64,000 nt of DNA, taken from G963676795 sp963677215. GTDB lineage: Bacteria > Desulfobacterota > Desulfuromonadia > Desulfuromonadales > Geopsychrobacteraceae. The notes beneath the pieces were generated by a model, which was given only the letters and a program-made list of their open reading frames with translations, was not told the origin of the DNA and ran no database searches. The stretch lies in NCBI GenBank assembly GCA_963677215.1, contig OY781919.1, positions 2,232,001 through 2,296,000 of the forward strand. The letters run 5' to 3'. The translations under genes and the position numbers were made by a program. Positions 59,159 through 64,000 of this stretch are shown piece after piece (the stretch's first letter is position 1; every line of letters starts with the position of its first letter).

Positions 59159-61222
59159 TCAGCGCAGGCCCAGCTGGTTACGGACCTCAGCCGGTGCAGG
59201 TTCGAAATGGGAGAATTCCATGGTGAAGCTGCCCTGGCCTTTGGTGGCGCTGCGCAGTTCGGTCATGTAGCCGAACATTTCGAGCAGGGGGACCGCGGCG
59301 CGGATAACATCCTGCCCCGGGCGTGAACTGACGCCTTCCACCTGGCCGCGCTTCTGGTTCAGGCTGCCCATGACCCGTCCCGTATAGTCGGAGGGAGCGA
59401 CCAGTTCAAGGGCCATGACCGGTTCCAGTAGAGTGGGGCGGCCTTGCTGCAGGAGTTGTGCTACTGCCCGGCTGAGTGCGGCAGAAATGCCGATATCAGT
59501 GGTTCTCAGGCTGTCATAGGGGGCAGCGATCAGGCTCATCTCCAGGTCGGTGAGCGGATAGCCGGCCAGCGGTCCGGACTGGCAGGCGGCGGTCAGACGG
59601 GACTGAATCAGTTCGGCCAGGGAGGGAGACCAGCCAGAAAGTGCATCTTCCCTTATGTTGATGTGCAGGCCGGAACGCAACGGCCTGGGGGTGATCGCCA
59701 GGGTCACGTCACCAAAGTGGAGCTTGCCGTCGATCTCTCTTTCAAAAATTTCGTGGAACTCGGTTGCTCTGGTGACCGTCTCGCGGTAGACAACTTGGGG
59801 ACGTCCGGTCGCCACTTCAACACCGAAATCACTGCGCAGCCGTTCGCAGACAACCTCCAGGTGCAGTTCGCCCATGCCGGTCAGCAGGGTCTGGCCAGTC
59901 TCTTCGTCTTCCCTGACCCTGAAGGTCGGATCTTCCCACTGCAGCTTCTCAAGAGCCAGGGGCAGCTTGTCGCGGCCGTCGATGCTTTTGGCCTCGACCG
60001 CCAGTGAGACGACCGGCTCAGGATACTCCAGTCCGGCGAGCTGCAGGGGCTCCTCTGGGTTACTGAGCGTGTCTCCGGTCAGAACGCTTTTCAGGCCGGT
60101 TGCGGTGACGATATCCCCGGCCTCAGCCAGGTCGATCCGTTCCCTTTTATGGGCATGCATGCGGAACAGTCTGGCGACCTTTTCGACTGTAGCTGTTCTG
60201 CTGTTGAACAGGTTGTCTCCCGGTTTCAGTTCACCGGCATAGATGCGCAGGTAGGTCAGTTTGCGGCCGTCATCGGCCAGAACCTTGAAAGCCAGGGCAC
60301 AGAGCGGCGCCTTGACCTCAGTTGTAATTTGGCGTTGTTCGTTTGTCGTTAACTGAAGTGCAACCGCGGGACGCGTGTCGAGTGGCGAGGGAAGCAGCTG
60401 ACAGATCCCCTCCAGGACCGGCTGAACCCCTTTGTTGCGCAGGGCGGAACCGAGCAGAACAGGAAACAGCCGGCACTCTATGACGCCCCGGCGCAATGCT
60501 GCAACCAGTCTTTCCTGGGAAATGTGTTGGCCGTCAAGAAAGTCACTGAGGATACTGTCATCGAAGTCGGCGACCGCTTCGACCAGCACGTCGCGCTGTT
60601 TCTGGACCTCGGGTTGCAAGTCTGCAGGGATTTCCTGCTGCGTATAGCTTTTGCCTAGATCGTCGTCACTGAAAACAATCAGCTTCTCCTCAATCAGGTC
60701 GACAACACCATGAAAGTGCTCTTCTTCTCCCAGTGGTAGCTGCAACAGGACCGGCGTGGCCGCAAGTTTGGTGCGCATCGCAACAAGAACCTGACGGTAA
60801 TCAGCGCCGATCCGGTCCATCTTGTTGATCAGGCAGATGCGTGGCACCTGGTAGCGGTTGGCCTGGCGCCAGACCGATTCGCTCTGGGGCTGAACTCCTT
60901 CGACGGCACTGAAAATAGCAACGGCTCCGTCGAGAGCGCGCAGGGAACGTTCCACTTCAATGGTGAAGTCGATGTGGCCGGGGGTGTCGATCAGGTTGAA
61001 GGTGAAGTCTCTCCAGTGGCAGGTTGTGGCTGTTGCGGTGATTGTGATGCCACGCTGCTGCTCCTGCTCCATCCAGTCCATGACCGCCATGCCATCGTGG
61101 ACTTCACCCATCTTATGGATTTCTCCGGTGTAGTAGAGAATACGTTCGGAAACCGTCGTTTTCCCGGCATCGATGTGCGAGATGATTCCAAAATTACGAA
61201 TGTGGCTGAGAGCATTTGACAT
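59159..61222 (-). CDS. fusA: Elongation factor G paralogue
   Basis: 687 aa translational GTPase. It shows the P loop HIDAGKTTVSERILYYTG, switch II LIDTPGHIDFTIEVERSL, NKMD box (CLINKMDRIGADYRQVL) and the later domains (LLTGMGELHLEVVCERL, VMGSLNQKRGQVEGVSS). It could be the housekeeping EF-G or the second EF-G (EF-G2-like) found in many delta-proteobacteria. No str operon partners (rpsL, rpsG, tuf) are here, which favours the paralogue. Start ATG 61222 with GGGG upstream; an ATG at 61279 is unlikely. The C-terminal stop is 17 bp from copy C of the repeat. Confidence 0.93.
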   Translation of the reverse strand: MSNALSHIRNFGIISHIDAGKTTVSERILYYTGEIHKMGEVHDGMAVMDWMEQEQQRGITITATATTCHWRDFTFNLIDTPGHIDFTIEVERSLRALDGAVAIFSAVEGVQPQSESVWRQANRYQVPRICLINKMDRIGADYRQVLVAMRTKLAATPVLLQLPLGEEEHFHGVVDLIEEKLIVFSDDDLGKSYTQQEIPADLQPEVQKQRDVLVEAVADFDDSILSDFLDGQHISQERLVAALRRGVIECRLFPVLLGSALRNKGVQPVLEGICQLLPSPLDTRPAVALQLTTNEQRQITTEVKAPLCALAFKVLADDGRKLTYLRIYAGELKPGDNLFNSRTATVEKVARLFRMHAHKRERIDLAEAGDIVTATGLKSVLTGDTLSNPEEPLQLAGLEYPEPVVSLAVEAKSIDGRDKLPLALEKLQWEDPTFRVREDEETGQTLLTGMGELHLEVVCERLRSDFGVEVATGRPQVVYRETVTRATEFHEIFEREIDGKLHFGDVTLAITPRPLRSGLHINIREDALSGWSPSLAELIQSRLTAACQSGPLAGYPLTDLEMSLIAAPYDSLRTTDIGISAALSRAVAQLLQQGRPTLLEPVMALELVAPSDYTGRVMGSLNQKRGQVEGVSSRPGQDVIRAAVPLLEMFGYMTELRSATKGQGSFTMEFSHFEPAPAEVRNQLGLR

Positions 61223-61279
61223 GGTGAACCCCAGTAGCAAGAAGGAGAAACATGAGGCCGAGCCTTCATCATAACTCAA

Positions 61280-62146
61280 ATCAGCAGACGATCGAGAAAA
61301 TTATTGTCTCTGGAGGAGAGTGACAGTCATTTCGGGGGAGGAAGAAGGATATAAAAATGAAAAAAAATGCACCTGAAGTAAAAAAATATAACCGTCAGAT
61401 TTCTTATGGTGAGACGCAATTTCTTAACATGAAATTAGACTTCAATTTGAGATTTTTAATATTTGCATTTGTTCGTAATGATTCTATTTATGAAATTTAA
61501 AATCCAGTAATAACGGTATTTTGTTTGTTCTTTTTGTTATTATATTAATTAAATTTATCGTTCATGAAGCTCCGGAATGTCGTTTTTGAAACTGTTTTTT
61601 TGCACAGATCGAAACGTGAAAAAGAGCATCCTGAGACTGCCGAAGTTAACGAAATCGAAGATTTTCTATAGCGCACGCTATATCAAAACTCAATCTTTAC
61701 GGTTAATTATGGCGACGTTCAGCGTCGAATATGTTTGTTTCCTGGTTCGTCACGTAGTCCGGTTTGAAATCTGTCCCAAGTTCACCTTGTAGTCCGATTT
61801 TTTCCGCCTAGCAGAACAGAAACACGTTTTGTTGCATGCCGCTGAGAGCTATGCAGCGCGTACGCATTTTTCTATCTGAAGTCCGCTTTCGGCGGTGGAG
61901 GTTAGGTTGTCCGTTGTCTTGGCGGAGTATCTTTCCTGCGATTTGGATTCGGCTGAACGCTTCCTGCTTCATGGATCGTCAGGAGCAACTAGGTTGCTTA
62001 TCCCTGATCAGACCCTGGAGAGGATCGAACATAGTTAAATTGCGTATCAAATTCATTGACGAGTGTGGAGGGGGGTTCACTGTCGTGTTGACGGATGACG
62101 GCCTCCACTTATTCTGTAAACGTGGTTGAGGAGGTTAAGTCGTAAA
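61280..62146. other. Long gene-poor leader region of the symporter operon
   Basis: About 870 bp. The first half is very AT-rich. From 61564 on there are short coding-looking frames: 61564-61671 (MKLRNVVFETVFLHRSKREK, 35 aa), 61895-62038 (GTG start, 47 aa; SVVLAEYLSCDLDSAERFLL) and a frame ending at 62129 with KFIDECGGGFTVVLTDDGLH. None has a good ribosome site and their frames differ, so they may be remnants of one broken gene or chance. GTGGAG ... CTCCAC near 62065-62110 can form a hairpin just before the symporter ribosome site. Confidence 0.4.
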
Positions 62147-63631
62147 ATGTCGAGTCCAATTATCTACGCAGCAATTTATTTCATCATTGTTGTCTTCGGG
62201 TCGTGTTTTTACTTCCGGGGCAAAGTCAAGAACGTTGATGACTTCACGACAGGTGGTAAGACACTGAAATGGTACATGGTTGCTTCCGGTCTGGCGCTGA
62301 TTCCGCTCGGTTCCGGTCACACCATGAACCTCTGGGAAGCATCTGCTGGTCTGGGTGCCGGTGTTCTGTTCTGGCCGGTTATCGTCGGTGGTATCTTTCT
62401 GCCTCTGGCTACCCTGTGGTTCGGTCCATGGCTGCGCGAGCTGGATGTTCAGACCTTTCCGGAATCTCTGGAAATGCAGTTCGGTCCTGCCATGGGTTAC
62501 CTCAACGGCGCCGTAAATACCGCAACCTGGACCGGTATCTGTATGGGTGAAACCCTGGCAACCGGTGGTGCGATCTACGGTCTGACCGGTGGAGCCATTC
62601 CTTTCAAGCCTTGGTGTATCATCATCGCTTTCGTGCTGATCATCGTTTACGTTATCTTCGGTGGTGTTCTGCAGTTCTCCGTCGTCAGTACCGTTAATGC
62701 AACCGTCATGATCATCGGTTCCTACGCTGCTCTGCTGCTGACTGGTGGCTGGCTGACCGCTAACGCTATGGGTTGGGCTGGTGTTGCTGAGTACTACACC
62801 TCTCTGGATCAGGCTTGGAGACTGGAAATCTTCCGTTTCTCTCCTGACCTGTTCTTCCAGATCATTATCCCTGTTGCTGTTTTGCACATCACTGCGGCTG
62901 CCGTTACCCAGGGTGTTTACATTCCGATCTTTGCTGCCAAATCAACTCAGGAAGTCCGTAAGGCAACCTTCCTGGCTGCGATGGTCAACGGTATGGCCTC
63001 TTTCCCATGGGTTCTGATGGCTATGGCTGCCATGACCATTCCTTCCATCGCTGCCGGTGGTGCCAAGCTGTCGGTCATCAATCACGCGATCCAGAACCTG
63101 CCGGCGCCGATTGTCGGCCTGCTGATGGTCTGTCTGCTCGCTGCAACACTGTCGACCGGTTCCAGCGTTATGCTGGGTAACGCCACCGTTATCATCGACG
63201 TTATCCTCAAGCGTGCCTGCTTCCCGAACATGACCCCGGAGACCCAGTTCAAGCTGATGCGTCCGATGGTTGTCGTCTGTGGTCTGCTGGCCTGTGTTCC
63301 GGCACTTTTCGCACCGATGATCTTCCCGATCTTCCTCTGGTGTTTCTCCTTCGGGATTCCGATCTTCTTCGTCTGGTTGGCCGGTATGGTCTGGAAGTGC
63401 AGCAAGTCTGCTGCCTGGATCACTATCCTGGTCTCTTATGTCGTCAACTTTGTCTGGACATTTGCAACCCCAAGCTGGGCACCAGGTCCTTTCGCTCTGA
63501 ACATGTATCCGGTTACCGTTATCTCTCTGGTTCTGGTTATCGTTCTGAATGCGGTTCTGCCAGGAGAGGCTGCTCTGATGAAGCGTCATCGTGCCGGCCT
63601 GCTCAACAAAGACGTAGCAAAAGCTGCTTAA
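62147..63631 (+). CDS. Sodium:solute symporter family transporter
   Basis: 494 aa, about 13 membrane helices. It shows the SSS family layout: GGKTLKWYMVASGLALIPLG near the first helices, then FPESLEMQFGPAMGYLNGAV, CLLAATLSTGSSVMLGNATV (the sodium-site helix with Ser/Thr) and a polar C-terminus. Start at ATG 62147 behind GAGGAGG at 62129-62135 (long spacing of 11); an in-frame TTG at 62126 is unlikely. Codon choice is markedly biased (GGT, CGT, CTG, ATC), unlike most neighbours, which suggests high expression. Substrate unknown; acetate or another organic acid would fit the organism. Two tiny membrane genes follow at once. Confidence 0.9.
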   Translation: MSSPIIYAAIYFIIVVFGSCFYFRGKVKNVDDFTTGGKTLKWYMVASGLALIPLGSGHTMNLWEASAGLGAGVLFWPVIVGGIFLPLATLWFGPWLRELDVQTFPESLEMQFGPAMGYLNGAVNTATWTGICMGETLATGGAIYGLTGGAIPFKPWCIIIAFVLIIVYVIFGGVLQFSVVSTVNATVMIIGSYAALLLTGGWLTANAMGWAGVAEYYTSLDQAWRLEIFRFSPDLFFQIIIPVAVLHITAAAVTQGVYIPIFAAKSTQEVRKATFLAAMVNGMASFPWVLMAMAAMTIPSIAAGGAKLSVINHAIQNLPAPIVGLLMVCLLAATLSTGSSVMLGNATVIIDVILKRACFPNMTPETQFKLMRPMVVVCGLLACVPALFAPMIFPIFLWCFSFGIPIFFVWLAGMVWKCSKSAAWITILVSYVVNFVWTFATPSWAPGPFALNMYPVTVISLVLVIVLNAVLPGEAALMKRHRAGLLNKDVAKAA

Positions 63632-63654
63632 ATCGACTGATAGGAGATTGCAAT

Positions 63655-63762
63655 ATGTGGGTATGGTCATTGTTTATTCAAGAATTTCTGATGGCTGTCG
63701 TTTTCAGTGGCATTGTCTACGTCATCTGGAAGCTTACCAGCAGCAACGGTAAGTGGTGGTAA
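63655..63762 (+). CDS. Small membrane protein 1 of the symporter operon
   Basis: 35 aa, MWVWSLFIQEFLMAVVFSGI followed by VYVIWKLTSSNGKWW. A single membrane helix of about 22 residues, with Lys only at the C-terminal side, so the C-terminus is probably cytoplasmic. AGGAGATT lies six bases before the ATG, 23 bp after the symporter stop. It matches the type of short ORF that annotation pipelines call a symporter small accessory protein; homology was not tested. The strong ribosome site, operon position and coding-like composition support it as real. Confidence 0.8.
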   Translation: MWVWSLFIQEFLMAVVFSGIVYVIWKLTSSNGKWW

Positions 63763-63789
63763 TTTCATTCCTGCTAAAAGGAGTTTATA

Positions 63790-63894
63790 ATGGGTAAAGC
63801 TGAATTGCTCGTTGCGGCCTACATCTGCTGTATCATGCTGGTGCTTGGCGGCATGGCCCTGATCGGTACGCTGGTCAACAAGGCAAAGAAATAG
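63790..63894 (+). CDS. Small membrane protein 2 of the symporter operon
   Basis: 34 aa, MGKAELLVAAYICCIMLVLG then GMALIGTLVNKAKK. One membrane helix of about 22 residues with a short basic tail. AAAAGGAG precedes the ATG with normal spacing, 27 bp after the first small gene. The two small proteins share no obvious sequence identity but have the same size and layout. A terminator follows 67 bp after its stop, closing the three-gene operon. Confidence 0.78.
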   Translation: MGKAELLVAAYICCIMLVLGGMALIGTLVNKAKK

Positions 63895-63961
63895 TCGTTA
63901 CCAAGGTGACGAAATATTGCTGACGCTGAACGAATGTTCGGTAGGCAGTGACTGAAAATCG

Positions 63962-63999
63962 ACTCCCGACTACATATTTTGTGGTCGGGAGTTTCTTTT
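63962..63999 (+). terminator. Rho-independent terminator of the symporter operon
   Basis: ACTCCCGACTACA (63962-63974) pairs with TGTGGTCGGGAGT (63980-63992, one G-T pair) around a five-base loop, followed by a T-rich run up to the window end. Confidence 0.88.
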
Positions 64000-64000
64000 A

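Noticed and set aside
61836..62129. 97-codon ORF in the symporter leader as a full gene
   Set aside because: No ribosome site, and the coding-like parts of the region fall in different frames; kept only as fragments in the leader entry.
1..64000. CRISPR arrays, tRNA/rRNA genes, GEMM (c-di-GMP) riboswitches
   Set aside because: Looked for by eye in all gene-free stretches because Desulfuromonadales genomes often carry them; no regularly spaced repeats, cloverleaf arms or GEMM core motifs were found. A covariance-model scan would be decisive.

Overview
The window is a 64 kb piece of a bacterial chromosome, most likely from a Desulfuromonadales-type delta-proteobacterium (Desulfuromonas/Pelobacter/Geobacter relatives). 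This placement is an inference from gene content: a very high density of large sensor kinases, HDOD, DUF4388 and Roadblock proteins, a ccsA/hemX-hemA-hemC-hemD-hemB haem operon, a DUF4405 membrane protein, a PEP-CTERM protein, and a symporter followed by tiny membrane ORFs. No rRNA, tRNA, CRISPR array, prophage or intact insertion sequence was recognised.

Layout. 0-8 kb: end of a threonine aldolase gene, an HDOD gene, a BioD-like/DRTGG ATPase, a TPR protein and a YbaK-type deacylase. These are followed by a signalling operon of one histidine kinase, a receiver-DUF4388-Roadblock protein and two more Roadblock-type proteins. 8-16 kb: FKBP isomerase, PEP-CTERM protein, DUF4405 protein, a MaoC-like gene remnant, peroxiredoxin and MazG-like genes, and two two-component systems (NarL/HisKA_3 type and OmpR type). 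16-24 kb: housekeeping genes prmA, rsmE, an RDD membrane protein, a metallo-beta-lactamase-fold hydrolase, dapF, a HAD phosphatase, endonuclease IV, dtd and trxA. 24-31 kb: SIS protein, a palindromic MITE-like element, the haem operon and an M16 peptidase.

31-50 kb is a signalling island. It has a three-gene cluster joined by ATGA overlaps (periplasmic binding protein, TorS-like hybrid kinase, receiver-kinase), a GAF/sigma-54 activator-like protein, an HDOD-GAF-kinase, a receiver-PAS-GGDEF-EAL protein, a Cache-PAS-kinase-receiver protein and a second hybrid kinase that carries its own periplasmic binding domain. It ends at 50.4-50.6 kb with a near-ideal sigma-70 promoter and a terminator that bracket an unannotated RNA of about 108 nt.

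50-64 kb: ExeA-like ATPase, hydantoinase/oxoprolinase pair, ABC-F protein, ArsC-like protein, EF-hand protein, an EF-G paralogue, and a codon-optimised sodium:solute symporter with two 34-35 aa membrane proteins behind it.

The main non-coding finds are the candidate small RNA at 50.46-50.56 kb; a structured dispersed repeat in three copies (7.8, 57.2 and 59.1 kb); a 165 bp element with perfect 14 bp terminal inverted repeats at 24.65 kb; a second repeat-like element at 23.35 kb; and a block of consecutive hairpins at 57.8-58.0 kb.
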